In this document: positions 20,196 through 30,195 of the stretch, one piece after another
Position numbering within the stretch: position 1 is the stretch's first letter
How the letters are laid out: each line of letters starts with the position of its first letter
Assembly: GCF_900182745.1 (NCBI RefSeq)
Contig: NZ_FXTY01000008.1
Span: forward strand, 62,001 to 126,000
Origin: Shimia sagamensis
Lineage (GTDB): Bacteria > Pseudomonadota > Alphaproteobacteria > Rhodobacterales > Rhodobacteraceae
Reading direction: 5' to 3'
DNA length: 64,000 nucleotides
Notes under the pieces: model-generated
Told to the model about the DNA's origin: nothing
Databases searched by the model: none
Seen by the model: the letters and a program-made list of their open reading frames with translations, nothing else
Made by a program: the position numbers and the translations under genes

Positions 20196-21344
20196 ATGAC
20201 ACCAGCAGCGCGCGTACAAGCGGCGATAGATATCCTAGATGACATCTTGGAGGGAACACCGGCCGAAAAAGCGTTGACGGGGTGGGCGCGGCGCAGCAGG
20301 TTTGCGGGCTCCAAAGACCGGGCGGCTGTGCGGGATCACGTTTTTGATGCGCTGCGTCGAAGAAACTCCGCGGCTTTTGTTGGTGGGGATTTGACCGGGC
20401 GCGGCGTGATGATTGGTGTTTTGCGTCAGGACGGCGCGGATCTGAATGTGGTTTTCAGCGGCGCTGGATATGGACCGGCTCCGCTGACCGAACAGGAAAC
20501 CACAGCACCTGTGGGCGAAATACCGCTTGATTTGCCGGAGTGGTTGCAGGATCCCATGCGCAGCAGCCTTGGAGCGGCGTTTGAGGCAACCCATGAAGCC
20601 TTGCGAGGCCGGGCGCCAGTGATCTTGCGGGTTAATCTGCGCAAGGCAACCCGTGCCGAGGCGCAGTCTGCCTTGCTGCAAGATGGCATTGAGACAAGAC
20701 CTATGGATTTGGTGGACACAGCGTTGGAAGTGACCGCTGGCGCGCGGCGTATTAAGCTGAACGCCGCCTATTTGGAGGGGTTGGTTGAGCTGCAAGATGC
20801 CTCCAGTCAGGCGTTGGTGGCGCAGCTGCCTCTTGAGCAGGGTTTGAAAGTTCTTGATTATTGCGCTGGTGGTGGCGGCAAAACTCTGGCCATGGCCGGA
20901 CGTGCCGATGCTACATTTTTTGCCTATGATGCTTTGGAACACCGAATGTCGGACCTGCCGGCCCGCGCCAAACGCGCTGGTGTGGCCGTGCAGGTTGTGG
21001 AGAATCCGGTCACAACTGCGCCTTACGACATGGTGGTGTGTGACGTGCCATGCTCCGGCAGCGGAACCTGGCGGCGCGCACCGGATGCCAAGTGGCGGTT
21101 CGCAGAAGACGATTTGGCGCAACTGGAGGCCACACAGGCAGAGATTCTTGATCAAGCCAAAAAGTTGGTCGCGCCAGGTGGGGTCTTAATTTACGCAACC
21201 TGTTCCGTTTTGAGTGCGGAAAACACCGCACAGATTGATCGTTTTGTAGAAAATTTCCCGGATTGGGAGGTGCAATGGCAGCGCCAATTCGCCCTTTCTG
21301 AAGGTGGCGATGGATTTTTTGGGGCAATTTTGCGTAAAAAATAG
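20196..21344 (+). CDS. rsmB: 16S rRNA (cytosine-C5)-methyltransferase, RsmB/NOL1/Nop2 family
   Basis: The 382-residue AdoMet enzyme methylates C5 of a cytosine in 16S rRNA (position 967 in E. coli RsmB). It has the fold motif LDYCAGGGGKTLAMA, motif IV DVPCSGSGTWRR with one catalytic Cys and motif VI LIYATCSVLSAEN with the nucleophilic Cys. The ATG at 20196 follows GGAAAGAGG; the frame runs upstream to 20061 without a likely start. Many alphaproteobacteria carry two RsmB-like genes, so the exact target base is uncertain. Confidence 0.87.
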   Translation: MTPAARVQAAIDILDDILEGTPAEKALTGWARRSRFAGSKDRAAVRDHVFDALRRRNSAAFVGGDLTGRGVMIGVLRQDGADLNVVFSGAGYGPAPLTEQETTAPVGEIPLDLPEWLQDPMRSSLGAAFEATHEALRGRAPVILRVNLRKATRAEAQSALLQDGIETRPMDLVDTALEVTAGARRIKLNAAYLEGLVELQDASSQALVAQLPLEQGLKVLDYCAGGGGKTLAMAGRADATFFAYDALEHRMSDLPARAKRAGVAVQVVENPVTTAPYDMVVCDVPCSGSGTWRRAPDAKWRFAEDDLAQLEATQAEILDQAKKLVAPGGVLIYATCSVLSAENTAQIDRFVENFPDWEVQWQRQFALSEGGDGFFGAILRKK

Positions 21345-21372
21345 AGGGCTTACGCTTTTTCTTCTGTCTTCG

Positions 21373-21418
21373 TTAATGCGTGTTTAAGATAATTTGACGC
21401 ATATTAACGAAGACGTAA
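21373..21418 (+). promoter_or_regulatory. Two tandem CtrA-type boxes before cckA
   Basis: A perfect TTAA-N7-TTAA (21373-21387) is followed 31 bases later by TTAA-N7-GTAA (21404-21418, one mismatch). The downstream box ends 17 bases before the cckA GTG. The pair is nested in a larger inverted repeat, GTCTTCGTTAA (21366-21376) against TTAACGAAGAC (21404-21414). TTAA-N7-TTAA is the binding site of the cell-cycle regulator CtrA, which CckA phosphorylates through ChpT. Confidence 0.6.
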
Positions 21419-21434
21419 AAGAATAGGTGCAGAC

Positions 21435-23744
21435 GTGTCCAATTCGACAAAGGCCAAGGGGCCTTCCCCCCGCCATATGGGGGACTCACCACATCATGCC
21501 GGTATTCTTGCCTTGGCCGCTTTGGTCATGGTGGTGACGGCTGTTCTTTTGCAGCCTGGCCCCATGCGCATTGCGATGGTGTTTGCCAGCGGGCTTCTGG
21601 GCCTAGGCAGCGCAGTGAGTTTGATGGTGTCGTTGCGCCGCAAGGCTGCGCAGATGCGGGCGGTTTCTCTGTTGCGCCGGATGTTTGATGAAGCGACCGA
21701 TCTGGCCTTTGTGTCTAACCCTGAGGGGCAGGTGATCTACGCCAACAAGGCTGCGATGGACGCGGGTTTGGGTGCGCGTGACACCATGATTGAAGCGCTG
21801 TCAGATCAGTTTTTGGACGCGGAAGGCAAAGTGCGCGATATGATTGCCTCCAGCCTTGCAGAGGGAAACTGCGAAGAAGAGCTGTCTCTGCGCGACACGA
21901 TGATGCGGCTGTCCGTAACTAGTTTGGAATACGGCGTTCTGCTGTGGAACATCCAAAAAACCAACCCGGTATCGGACGCGCAGCATGCCGGTGGCGCGCC
22001 GCGCTTGCCGATGCTGACTGTGGGACGGTCTGGCACGGTTTTGTTTATGAACCCTGCGGCCCGGCACTTGCTTGGGGAGCGCAAGAAAACGCTCGCCGAC
22101 GTGTTTGGTCCTGAGGTGCAAGATCTGCGCAGCGCAACTGTGGTGCATACGTCAAACGGGGAGCAGCAATGCTTGGTAGCGGAATTTGAGGCCACGGCCG
22201 GGCGGCGCGAGATCTACTTGCTGCCCACGGAGGTACCTGTGATGCGCGATGGCGCGGTGCAGTTTGACGAGTTGCCGGTCGCCCTTCTGAAGGTGACCCC
22301 TGAAGGGGACGTACTTCTGGCCAACCGTGCCGCGCGGGTGCTGATCAATATGGAGGTCACACCGAAGACCACCATCGGCGACCTCATGGAGGGCCTGGGA
22401 CGCTCGATTGTGGATTGGCTGATGGAAGCCGCGCAAGGCAAAACGGTCAATCAATCGGAGTTCCTGCGCCTTAAGCGAGACGACAAAGATGTGATTGTGC
22501 AGGTGAGCCTCAATCGCGTGATCGAAGGTGGCGAAACCTCTTTGATTGCCGTGTTAAGTGACGCCACCGAACTCAAGTCTCTGGAAGCGCAATTTGTACA
22601 AAGTCAAAAGATGCAGGCGATTGGCCAGCTGGCAGGTGGTGTAGCGCATGATTTTAACAATCTTTTGACAGCAATTTCAGGGCATTGTGATCTTTTGTTG
22701 CTGCGGCATGACCAAGGCGATGCGGATTACGCAGACCTTATTCAGATCAATCAGAACGCCAACCGCGCCGCCGCACTTGTTGGGCAGCTGTTGGCGTTCT
22801 CCAGAAAGCAGAACCTGCGCCCGGAAGTGTTGGACCTGCGCAATACGTTGGCGGACTTGACGCACTTGCTGAACCGTTTGGTGGGGGAGCGGGTGACGCT
22901 GACTTTGAACAATGATCCGGTGCTGCCAGCGATCCGCGCAGACAAGCGGCAGTTGGAACAGGTCCTGATGAACCTTGTGGTCAACGCGCGGGATGCAATG
23001 CCGGATGGCGGTGAGATTCGGGTGACAACAGAGGGCGTTGAGCTCGGCGAGGCACTGGAACGTGACCGGGTAGTTGTTCCGGTTGGCAACTACGTGTCGG
23101 TCACAGTGGCAGATCAGGGCATCGGCATTGCGCACGACAAGCTCCAGAAAGTGTTTGAGCCATTTTTCACCACCAAAAAGACGGGTGAAGGCACTGGGCT
23201 TGGCCTGAGCACTGCGTATGGCATTGTGAAGCAGACGGGCGGTTACATTTTTGTCGACAGCACCGAGGGGGTGGGCACCACTTTCACGTTGATGTTCCCA
23301 GCACATGGCGCGGCGGCGGAACAAGTGGCAGCACCTGAGCTTGGCAAGCGTCCTGACTTGCCAGAGGTGCAGCACAGTGGTGTTGTCTTACTCGTAGAGG
23401 ACGAAGCACCAGTGCGATCCTTTGCGACACGTGCATTAAAAATGCGGGGCTTCACCGTGCTTGAGGCTGCGTCGGGAGAAGAGGCTCTGGAAGTTCTGGA
23501 GATGGATCATCCAACCATTGATGTGTTTGTCAGTGATGTGATCATGCCTGGAATGGATGGACCGAGCTGGGTGCGCCAAGCCCGTGAAGATTACCCAAAT
23601 GTGCCTGTGATTTTTGTCTCCGGCTATGCGGAAGACAGTTTTTCGGATGATCAGGCGCGTATTGAAAATTCTAGTTTCTTGCCGAAACCATTTTCACTCA
23701 GCGACTTAACGGAAGCAGTTCAGGCGCGTATCTCAAGCTCCTAA
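21435..23744 (+). CDS. cckA: Hybrid sensor histidine kinase CckA
   Basis: The 769-residue membrane kinase heads the CckA-ChpT-CtrA phosphorelay. Two TM helices (about 20-37 and 41-63) are followed by PAS-type regions, then the HisKA domain with AGGVAHDFNNLLTAISGH (phospho-acceptor His405), the HATPase domain (N-box VVNARDAMPDGG, G-boxes DQGIGI and GEGTGLGLST), and a C-terminal receiver with Asp701 in SDVIMPGMDG. The start is a GTG at 21435. The stop interlocks with the stop of the convergent sulfotransferase gene (shared bases 23741-23744). CtrA-type boxes lie directly upstream. Confidence 0.93.
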   Translation: MSNSTKAKGPSPRHMGDSPHHAGILALAALVMVVTAVLLQPGPMRIAMVFASGLLGLGSAVSLMVSLRRKAAQMRAVSLLRRMFDEATDLAFVSNPEGQVIYANKAAMDAGLGARDTMIEALSDQFLDAEGKVRDMIASSLAEGNCEEELSLRDTMMRLSVTSLEYGVLLWNIQKTNPVSDAQHAGGAPRLPMLTVGRSGTVLFMNPAARHLLGERKKTLADVFGPEVQDLRSATVVHTSNGEQQCLVAEFEATAGRREIYLLPTEVPVMRDGAVQFDELPVALLKVTPEGDVLLANRAARVLINMEVTPKTTIGDLMEGLGRSIVDWLMEAAQGKTVNQSEFLRLKRDDKDVIVQVSLNRVIEGGETSLIAVLSDATELKSLEAQFVQSQKMQAIGQLAGGVAHDFNNLLTAISGHCDLLLLRHDQGDADYADLIQINQNANRAAALVGQLLAFSRKQNLRPEVLDLRNTLADLTHLLNRLVGERVTLTLNNDPVLPAIRADKRQLEQVLMNLVVNARDAMPDGGEIRVTTEGVELGEALERDRVVVPVGNYVSVTVADQGIGIAHDKLQKVFEPFFTTKKTGEGTGLGLSTAYGIVKQTGGYIFVDSTEGVGTTFTLMFPAHGAAAEQVAAPELGKRPDLPEVQHSGVVLLVEDEAPVRSFATRALKMRGFTVLEAASGEEALEVLEMDHPTIDVFVSDVIMPGMDGPSWVRQAREDYPNVPVIFVSGYAEDSFSDDQARIENSSFLPKPFSLSDLTEAVQARISSS

Positions 23745-24340
23745 GATAGGCTTTCATATAGGTCAAACTCCGCTGCGCATTTTTTGCGCAGCTTTTGCAA
23801 TGTGGCGTCGGGTAGATCGAGTGGCATCGTGGGAGAGCTGTTTCGGCGTTCCAATTGGACATTTCGCTGCAGCCGGTCCTCCAAAAATGAGATCAATTGA
23901 GGTTGATCCTCGTATCGGAACAGGTGGTCTACTTTCACACCATTGGGGCGCGGCTCCAGAAATTTGGCCTGGCTGCCAACATTGGCAAAGGCGGCCTTCT
24001 TGTCACCTTTCATGTATTCTTGCACAAACTCTTCAAAGCTCACGTTCTCGGTTGAGTTTGTATGCCCCCGCATAAAGTCGCGACGTCTGTAACGATACCA
24101 GCTGGCCAACCAGCTCACAGGTTCTCGCATGACGGCCATCAGTTCCAGATCATCGGTTTTGCAGGCGCGTTCGAACATGGGGCGGAAAAAGCGGTTATAG
24201 CGATAAACCGGGGCGTGTTTGAGCTCTGGTGGATTGGAAATCACCATGTCCGCGGAGGGCGCCAAAGCTTCTTCAATGGCTGTTGTGCCGGTCTTTGGGA
24301 CTGACAGGAACACAAGTTTTTGTTTCCAGAAAACAAGCAT
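23741..24340 (-). CDS. Sulfotransferase-family protein
   Basis: The 199-residue protein begins QKLVFLSVPKTGTTAIEEAL, the 5'-phosphosulfate-binding loop of PAPS-dependent sulfotransferases, and has the second motif as MAVMREPVSWLASWYRYRRR (3'-phosphate binding, with Arg and Ser). The acceptor is unknown; roseobacters carry many such genes for surface polymers or lipids. The ATG at 24340 with AAGG upstream gives the usual start just before the P-loop; the frame extends 21 residues upstream. It runs antisense to cckA with overlapping stops. Confidence 0.82.
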   Translation of the reverse strand: MLVFWKQKLVFLSVPKTGTTAIEEALAPSADMVISNPPELKHAPVYRYNRFFRPMFERACKTDDLELMAVMREPVSWLASWYRYRRRDFMRGHTNSTENVSFEEFVQEYMKGDKKAAFANVGSQAKFLEPRPNGVKVDHLFRYEDQPQLISFLEDRLQRNVQLERRNSSPTMPLDLPDATLQKLRKKCAAEFDLYESLS

Positions 24341-24434
24341 TTGTACGGCCTTGAGTAAATGAAAGACAAGTTGCTCTAAGTTTGTAAACCAGTTCTTAAC
24401 CAAAGGGGATGGAAAATGTTCCTATTCTTTTCTC

Positions 24435-24463
24435 TTGATTTGTTCTCCTTTTGATCTCATAAG
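24435..24463 (+). promoter_or_regulatory. Sigma-70-type promoter of recA
   Basis: TTGATT (24435-24440), a 17-base spacer, then CATAAG (24458-24463) form a reasonable housekeeping promoter. The predicted start of transcription, around 24470, falls inside the LexA box. Confidence 0.5.
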
Positions 24464-24469
24464 TTTTTA

Positions 24470-24484
24470 GAACAAGAGGTGAAC
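24470..24484. promoter_or_regulatory. LexA (SOS) box of recA
   Basis: GAAC-AAGAGGT-GAAC is an exact GAAC-N7-GAAC, the reverse complement of the alphaproteobacterial LexA site GTTC-N7-GTTC. It ends 52 bases before the recA ATG and covers the predicted start of transcription. Confidence 0.85.
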
Positions 24485-24535
24485 ACAGGCAGTGATTGCC
24501 GCCCGTGCGCGGGTGTGGAATAAGGAACCAAGCAA

Positions 24536-25609
24536 ATGGCAACGGCAGATCTTTTGACAATGACCACCAAGAAATCCTCATCCCCCGACAAACAGAAAGC
24601 GCTGGACAGCGCGCTGGCGCAAATTGAGCGGCAGTTTGGTAAGGGCTCGATTATGAAACTGGGCGCGGACAACCCTGCGCAAGAGATTGAGTCGACCTCA
24701 ACCGGCTCTTTGGGCTTGGACATCGCGCTAGGAATCGGCGGTTTGCCTAAAGGTCGGATCATCGAGATTTATGGACCGGAAAGTTCCGGTAAAACCACGC
24801 TGACTTTGCATTGTATTGCGGAAGAGCAGAAAAAAGGCGGCGTTTGCGCGTTTGTGGATGCGGAACACGCGCTGGACCCACTGTATGCCAAGAAACTGGG
24901 TGTGAACCTGGATGAACTGCTGATTTCGCAGCCAGACACCGGGGAACAAGCGCTGGAAATTACTGACACGTTGGTACGCTCTGGTGCAGTGAACATGGTT
25001 GTGGTCGATTCGGTTGCGGCACTTACACCGAAGTCCGAACTTGAAGGTGACATGGGTGATAGCAACCTTGGGGTTCAGGCAAGGCTAATGAGCCAGGCGA
25101 TGCGCAAATTGACAGGGTCGATTGCGCGCTCCAAATGTATGGTGATTTTCATCAACCAAATCCGGATGAAGATTGGCGTGATGTTTGGATCGCCAGAAAC
25201 CACGACAGGCGGTAATGCGCTGAAGTTCTACAGCTCCGTGCGGTTGGACATCCGTCGTATAGGCTCGGTGAAAGATCGCGACGAAATTGTAGGCAACGCA
25301 ACGCGTGTGAAGGTTGTAAAAAATAAAGTGGCGCCACCGTTCAAGCAAGTGGAGTTTGACATCATGTATGGGGAAGGCATCTCCAAGATGGGCGAATTGC
25401 TCGATTTGGGTGCAAAAGCCGGCGTGGTGGAGAAATCTGGTAGCTGGTTCAGTTATGGCGATGAGCGGATTGGGCAAGGTCGCGCAAATGCCTCGGCGTT
25501 CCTGAAGGAAAACAGCCGTATGGCGCTTGAGATCGAAGATAAGATCCGCGCCGCACATGGGCTCGAGTTTGACATGCCGCCAGGTGACGAAGACCTGGTC
25601 GAAGATTGA
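24536..25609 (+). CDS. recA: Recombinase RecA
   Basis: The 357-residue DNA-dependent ATPase catalyses strand exchange and promotes LexA self-cleavage. Walker A is [10 protein letters not shown], and family signatures include [16 protein letters not shown] and [14 protein letters not shown]. The acidic C-terminus ([10 protein letters not shown]) is typical. AAGGAACC precedes the ATG. The MOSC-domain frame begins at the last bases of recA (TTGA overlap). Confidence 0.98.
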   Translation: MATADLLTMTTKKSSSPDKQKALDSALAQIERQFGKGSIMKLGADNPAQEIESTSTGSLGLDIALGIGGLPKGRIIEIYGPESSGKTTLTLHCIAEEQKKGGVCAFVDAEHALDPLYAKKLGVNLDELLISQPDTGEQALEITDTLVRSGAVNMVVVDSVAALTPKSELEGDMGDSNLGVQARLMSQAMRKLTGSIARSKCMVIFINQIRMKIGVMFGSPETTTGGNALKFYSSVRLDIRRIGSVKDRDEIVGNATRVKVVKNKVAPPFKQVEFDIMYGEGISKMGELLDLGAKAGVVEKSGSWFSYGDERIGQGRANASAFLKENSRMALEIEDKIRAAHGLEFDMPPGDEDLVED

Positions 25610-26151
25610 CTCCTTCCAAAGACAGATTGACGCGGGTGTTACCGCATGTGATGGCCGCTCCCAAAGACGGGGCGGCCATTTCGCATTTATGTCTCAGGCC
25701 GGAGCGTAATACGCGGCGGTTTGTGAAAAAGATTACGCTGACCAAGGCGCAGGGCATTCCCGGAGAGCGGTGGATGACGCAGCCTTGGCTGCGTACTGAC
25801 GTTGGTGCGCCCCATCCAGGCATACAAGTGTGCATCATTCCGCGGCGTGTGCTGGATTTGGTGTGGGCCCCAAATGAGGAAGTGTTACATCCTGGCGATA
25901 CCTTTGCGGCGGACCTTGATATGTCCGAAGGCAACTTACCAACCGGTCAGATGTTGGCAGTTGGCACTGCTATTTTGCGGGTGTCAGAAGTCTTCAACGA
26001 CGCTTGTGTGAAGTGGAAGGCCAGGTATGGGCCGGCTGCTTACGAGTGGATAAGAAAACCAGAGCATCGGGTGTTGCGGTTGCGTGGTGTTCTTTGCAGC
26101 GTTGAACAAGATGGTGTGATTCACGCTGGAGATCTATTACGCAAAGTGTGA
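25606..26151 (+). CDS. MOSC-domain protein
   Basis: The 181-residue product resembles short MOSC (MoCo sulfurase C-terminal) proteins, with [33 protein letters not shown]-like [11 protein letters not shown] and [12 protein letters not shown]. The conserved cysteine in NDAC is the likely sulfur-carrying residue of the family. Its substrate is unknown. The start is uncertain: the TTG at 25606 overlaps the recA stop and keeps the whole family-like N-terminus, while the first ATG (25651) would remove 15 residues. It is probably translationally coupled to recA. Confidence 0.75.
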   Translation: MTPSKDRLTRVLPHVMAAPKDGAAISHLCLRPERNTRRFVKKITLTKAQGIPGERWMTQPWLRTDVGAPHPGIQVCIIPRRVLDLVWAPNEEVLHPGDTFAADLDMSEGNLPTGQMLAVGTAILRVSEVFNDACVKWKARYGPAAYEWIRKPEHRVLRLRGVLCSVEQDGVIHAGDLLRKV

Positions 26152-26282
26152 CGGCGTTGATGAATGCTAAGGCGGGGCGATTGGCTTTGTCGCACTAAGT
26201 TGGGCGCAATGCCATGTGGACAGGCAGGCGCGGGGGTTATACACCCGCTTGAATACCGAAACCCACGTTAAGAGATCTGCTC

Positions 26283-28955
26283 ATGGCCAGCCTAAACGAC
26301 ATCCGGTCGACCTTTCTGAATTACTTTGCCAAACAAGGTCATGAGATTGTGGACTCCAGCCCGCTGGTGCCGCGCAATGACCCGACACTTATGTTTGTAA
26401 ACTCAGGCATGGTGCAGTTCAAAAACCTCTTCACCGGGGTTGAAAAACGGGATTACCAGCGCGCCACCACGTCGCAGAAATGTGTGCGGGCCGGCGGCAA
26501 ACACAACGATCTGGACAATGTGGGCTACACAGCGCGCCATCACACGTTTTTCGAAATGCTCGGCAACTTCTCCTTTGGCAATTATTTCAAAGAAGAAGCC
26601 ATTCCGTTTGCGTGGAACCTGATTACCAAAGAGTTTGGTATCGATCCAAAGCGGCTTTATGTGACGGTCTATCATACCGACGATGAAGCCTATGATATCT
26701 GGAAGAAAATTGGTGTTCCAGAAGAGCGGATCATCCGGATCGCGACCTCTGACAACTTCTGGCAGATGGGTCCAACTGGCCCATGTGGTCCCTGCACTGA
26801 GATTTTCTACGACCATGGCGAACACATTTGGGGTGGCCCTCCCGGTTCCCCTGATGAAGATGGCGACCGTTTCATTGAGATTTGGAACGTGGTGTTCATG
26901 CAGAATGAGCAGTTCGAAGATGGCTCCATGAAAGCGCTGGACATGCAGTCGATCGACACCGGCATGGGGCTGGAGCGGATTGGCGCATTGCTGCAGGGCA
27001 GCCATGACAACTACGACACCGATCTGTTCAAAGCATTGATTGAGTCGTCGGCCCATGTGACCTCAACCGATCCATACGGTGAGCAGAATGTGCACCACCG
27101 CGTGATTGCTGATCACTTGCGCTCAACTTCTTTCTTGATGGCGGACGGGGTTATGCCCTCCAATGATGGACGCGGCTATGTTCTGCGCCGGATTATGCGT
27201 CGTGCGATGCGCCACGCCCATCTGTTGGGCGCCAAAGACCCTGTGATGCACCAATTGGTGCCTTCGCTGGTGCAACAGATGGGACAGGCGTATCCTGAGT
27301 TGGGGCAGGCGCAGGCTTTGATCGAAGAAACGCTGAAGCAGGAAGAAACCAAGTTTAAGCAAACGCTGGACCGGGGCCTGAAGCTGCTTGACGATGAATT
27401 GGACGGTTTGGAGGAAGGCGCAGCGTTGGATGGTGCTGCGGCGTTCAAATTGTATGACACCTTTGGCTTTCCGTTGGACCTGACTCAAGATGCGCTGCGC
27501 GAAAAAGGCCGCGAAGTGGATACAGACGGTTTTGATGCCGCCATGGCAGAGCAAAAGGCCAAAGCTCGCGCAGCCCACAAAGGATCCGGCGACACTGCAG
27601 AAAACGCTGTCTGGTTTGATGTTGCGGATGAAAATGGGGCGTCTGAATTTCTTGGCTATGACACTGAAACCGCCGAAGGCCAGGTGCAGGCCATCATGAG
27701 GGATGGAGCCTTGGTGGATGCGTTGGCAGAAGGCGAAAACGGCTGGCTGGTGATGAACCAGACGCCATTTTATGCTGAAAGCGGTGGTCAGGTTGCGGAC
27801 CACGGATTGGTGGAGCGGTTGGAAAACCGCGATGAGATGGCCAAAGTGTCCGAAGTGCAGAAGTTTGCCGATGGTAAATTGATCGCGCATAAGGTCGTGG
27901 TTTCGCGTGGAAAAATTTCCAAAGGTGATCCGGTGGCGATGATTGTCGATCACGGGCGTCGCACATCGATCAGGGCAAACCACTCTGCAACACACTTGCT
28001 TCATGAAGCGCTACGCGAGGCGCTTGGCGATCACGTAGCACAGCGCGGATCGCTTAATGCAGATGACCGTTTGCGGTTTGATTTCAGTCACAACAAAGCA
28101 CTGAGCCCGGAAGAGCTGACTCAAGTTGGCTTGGACGTGAATGCCTATATTCGTCAAAACACTCCGGTGGAAACACGGGTGATGACACCTGACGATGCGC
28201 GGGGCATTGGTGCACAGGCGCTGTTTGGCGAGAAATATGGCGACGAGGTACGGGTTGTCTCCATGGGCCGGGCCAATACAGGCAAAGGCCAGAATGGGGA
28301 TACCTATTCGATTGAGCTTTGTGGCGGTACGCACGTCAAACATACGGGAGATATTGGTGTGTTTGTGCTGTTGTCGGATAGTGCGTCCTCAGCTGGCGTA
28401 CGTCGGATTGAGGCGTTGACCGGGGAGGTGGCGTTTGGACATCTGGCACGTGAGGCTAAGCGGGTTGCCGAAGTGGCAGGCACGTTGAAAGCACAGCCTG
28501 CGGAAATTCTGGATCGCGTGAAGGCGCTTTTGGATGAGCGCAAGGCTCTGCAAAATGAAGTGGCGACGCTGCGTCGGGAGTTGGCGATGTCTGGTGGTGC
28601 CGGGCAGGGCGCTGGCCCCGAGGCCAAAGAGATCAACGGTGTGAAGTTTTTTGCGCAGGTGCTTTCTGGTGTGTCCGGTAAAGACCTGCCGCCTCTGATC
28701 GACGAGCACAAAGCGCGTTTGGAAAGCGGCGCTGTGCTGTTGATTGCCGATACCGATGGCAAAGTGGCTGTGGCTGCCGGGGTGACGGATGATCTGAAAG
28801 GTGATCTGAGCGCTGTTGACCTGGTTCGTGCGGCAGTTGGCGCAATGGGTGGCAAGGGCGGCGGTGGCCGGCCGGATATGGCGCAAGGTGGTGCCAAGGA
28901 TGCTTCCAAGTCCAAAGAAGCTTTTGCGGCAGCGGAAGCGGTGATCGCAGGCTGA
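26283..28955 (+). CDS. alaS: Alanine--tRNA ligase
   Basis: The 890-residue class II synthetase charges tRNA-Ala. The N-terminal catalytic core shows [22 protein letters not shown] and [20 protein letters not shown]. The editing domain has the zinc-binding [13 protein letters not shown] and ELCGGTHV. A glycine-rich C-terminal C-Ala domain ends the protein. Its length matches the family (876 in E. coli). The ATG at 26283 follows TTAAGAGATCTGCTC. Confidence 0.98.
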   Translation: MASLNDIRSTFLNYFAKQGHEIVDSSPLVPRNDPTLMFVNSGMVQFKNLFTGVEKRDYQRATTSQKCVRAGGKHNDLDNVGYTARHHTFFEMLGNFSFGNYFKEEAIPFAWNLITKEFGIDPKRLYVTVYHTDDEAYDIWKKIGVPEERIIRIATSDNFWQMGPTGPCGPCTEIFYDHGEHIWGGPPGSPDEDGDRFIEIWNVVFMQNEQFEDGSMKALDMQSIDTGMGLERIGALLQGSHDNYDTDLFKALIESSAHVTSTDPYGEQNVHHRVIADHLRSTSFLMADGVMPSNDGRGYVLRRIMRRAMRHAHLLGAKDPVMHQLVPSLVQQMGQAYPELGQAQALIEETLKQEETKFKQTLDRGLKLLDDELDGLEEGAALDGAAAFKLYDTFGFPLDLTQDALREKGREVDTDGFDAAMAEQKAKARAAHKGSGDTAENAVWFDVADENGASEFLGYDTETAEGQVQAIMRDGALVDALAEGENGWLVMNQTPFYAESGGQVADHGLVERLENRDEMAKVSEVQKFADGKLIAHKVVVSRGKISKGDPVAMIVDHGRRTSIRANHSATHLLHEALREALGDHVAQRGSLNADDRLRFDFSHNKALSPEELTQVGLDVNAYIRQNTPVETRVMTPDDARGIGAQALFGEKYGDEVRVVSMGRANTGKGQNGDTYSIELCGGTHVKHTGDIGVFVLLSDSASSAGVRRIEALTGEVAFGHLAREAKRVAEVAGTLKAQPAEILDRVKALLDERKALQNEVATLRRELAMSGGAGQGAGPEAKEINGVKFFAQVLSGVSGKDLPPLIDEHKARLESGAVLLIADTDGKVAVAAGVTDDLKGDLSAVDLVRAAVGAMGGKGGGGRPDMAQGGAKDASKSKEAFAAAEAVIAG

Positions 28956-29033
28956 CCATTTGGTCAAAATCTTCTTGGCCTACCCGACATTTTCCGTAGA
29001 GTGTCGGGCAGGATAACAAGATTGGAGAGCCAG

Positions 29034-29321
29034 ATGGGCGCACTTTGGATTGCACATGTGACCGTGACAGACGCGGACGCCTATGGAAAATACGCAGAGT
29101 TGGCTGGCCCAGCGATTGCCAAACACGGCGGCGAGTTTATCGCACGTGGGGGCAAATTTGTGCAGCTGGAAGGCAAGGAGCGGCCACGCAATGTAGTGGC
29201 GCGCTTCCCGGATGTGGACACAGCGGTGGCTTGCTATCACAGTCCGGAATATCAAGAGGCGCTGAACCACGCACGCGGCGCAAGTGAGCGTGAGTTGATG
29301 GTAGTTGAAACCAGTGAATAA
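29034..29321 (+). CDS. DUF1330-family protein
   Basis: The 95-residue protein has the dimeric ferredoxin-like DUF1330 pattern: WIAHVTVTDADAYGKYAELAGPAIAKHGGEFIARGG, then RPRNVVARFPDVDTAVACYHSPEYQEAL. Members are small cytoplasmic proteins of unknown activity. GGAGAG lies eight bases before the ATG at 29034. It follows alaS after a small inverted repeat (CCCGACA/TGTCGGG, 28983-29008) that lacks a T-tract, so read-through from alaS is likely. Confidence 0.85.
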   Translation: MGALWIAHVTVTDADAYGKYAELAGPAIAKHGGEFIARGGKFVQLEGKERPRNVVARFPDVDTAVACYHSPEYQEALNHARGASERELMVVETSE

Positions 29322-29941
29322 GCTCATTTGGGCGTCATTCTTTGGGCTATGGACATCGTCTGTAGCCCTTGCTGATGTGGTCCAGGACATTCCAATCGAC
29401 ACGATCGCGGGGCCAACAACGCAAAAGCTGCCGGTGGATGGGATTTGGTTAAGGGGACAAATCTATGATGCGCCCGCTTTTGGTGCTGGGATTGCCATTG
29501 GTACGGAGTTGGTGCGTGTTGACGGCGACCTTGCCGTCAGAAAAGCCCGGTGGATTGCTGGCGATTAACGCCAAGGTTCACACAAAGCCAGGATTAACGG
29601 CGCGGCTTCCCTCTACAGATTGGAGGGATCACGATTTGGCGCCGCATCCACTTTCGGTGTGGCTCAGGGAGCCAGCGTGTCAAGTCGGTGTGGAATTTTG
29701 GGCAGAGGAGCCCTTGCGGGAAACACAAAAAGGGATTTCCGTCACTTTCCAATTGATCGACAAAGACGGCAGCATTCTTGGTGAGCGAGAATACAAGCGC
29801 TTTGTTGGCATGTCGCGCGTTGGTTTCGATGTAACGGAGTCGGGAGCTGATATTAGGGCCATCCAGATTTTGCCCGAAGCCAATACCGAGATTGCCGTCA
29901 TCTCGGTCAGAGCCCGGACTTGCAGTCTTCTTCTGGGCTAA
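29314..29941 (+). pseudogene. Exported hypothetical protein, reading frame apparently interrupted
   Basis: A frame starting with GTG at 29314 (overlapping the DUF1330 stop) encodes a signal peptide (MNKLIWASFFGLWTSSVALA) and about 60 more residues, then stops at 29566-29568. The next frame is open across that point and runs to 29941 with sensible codon use from about 29560 on (INAKVHTKPG ... RTCSLLLG). Joining them gives an exported protein of about 209 residues. A +1/-2 frameshift near 29540-29566 is the simplest reading: a mutation, a sequencing error or, less likely, programmed shifting. The second frame could also start alone at 29465 behind AAGGGGA, which keeps a two-gene reading possible. 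The family is not recognised. Confidence 0.45.
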
Positions 29942-30195
29942 CCTGACGAGAAAAGCTGCTGGGACAGCAGCCTGCTTGGCCGGATAGGTGAATTAGGTCG
30001 TTTTCTTTAGTTGCTAGGACCTTTCCACATGATGTGAAAGGGAGGGTGTCCTTCTGATCTGTAGTCAGTTGGGTCAAAATTCCGATCCAGATAGGAAAAT
30101 CACACTTTTATCCCCGAGTAGCATCGCATATATGTGCTCTTGAACGCTTATCCTGTTTCTTTTAGTCGGGATCTGCAGGCAGGGAGAACAGCCGT

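Noticed and set aside
28983..29008. Inverted repeat CCCGACA/TGTCGGG after alaS as a terminator
   Set aside because: The loop is 12 bases and no T-run follows, so termination is doubtful; noted only in the DUF1330 entry.
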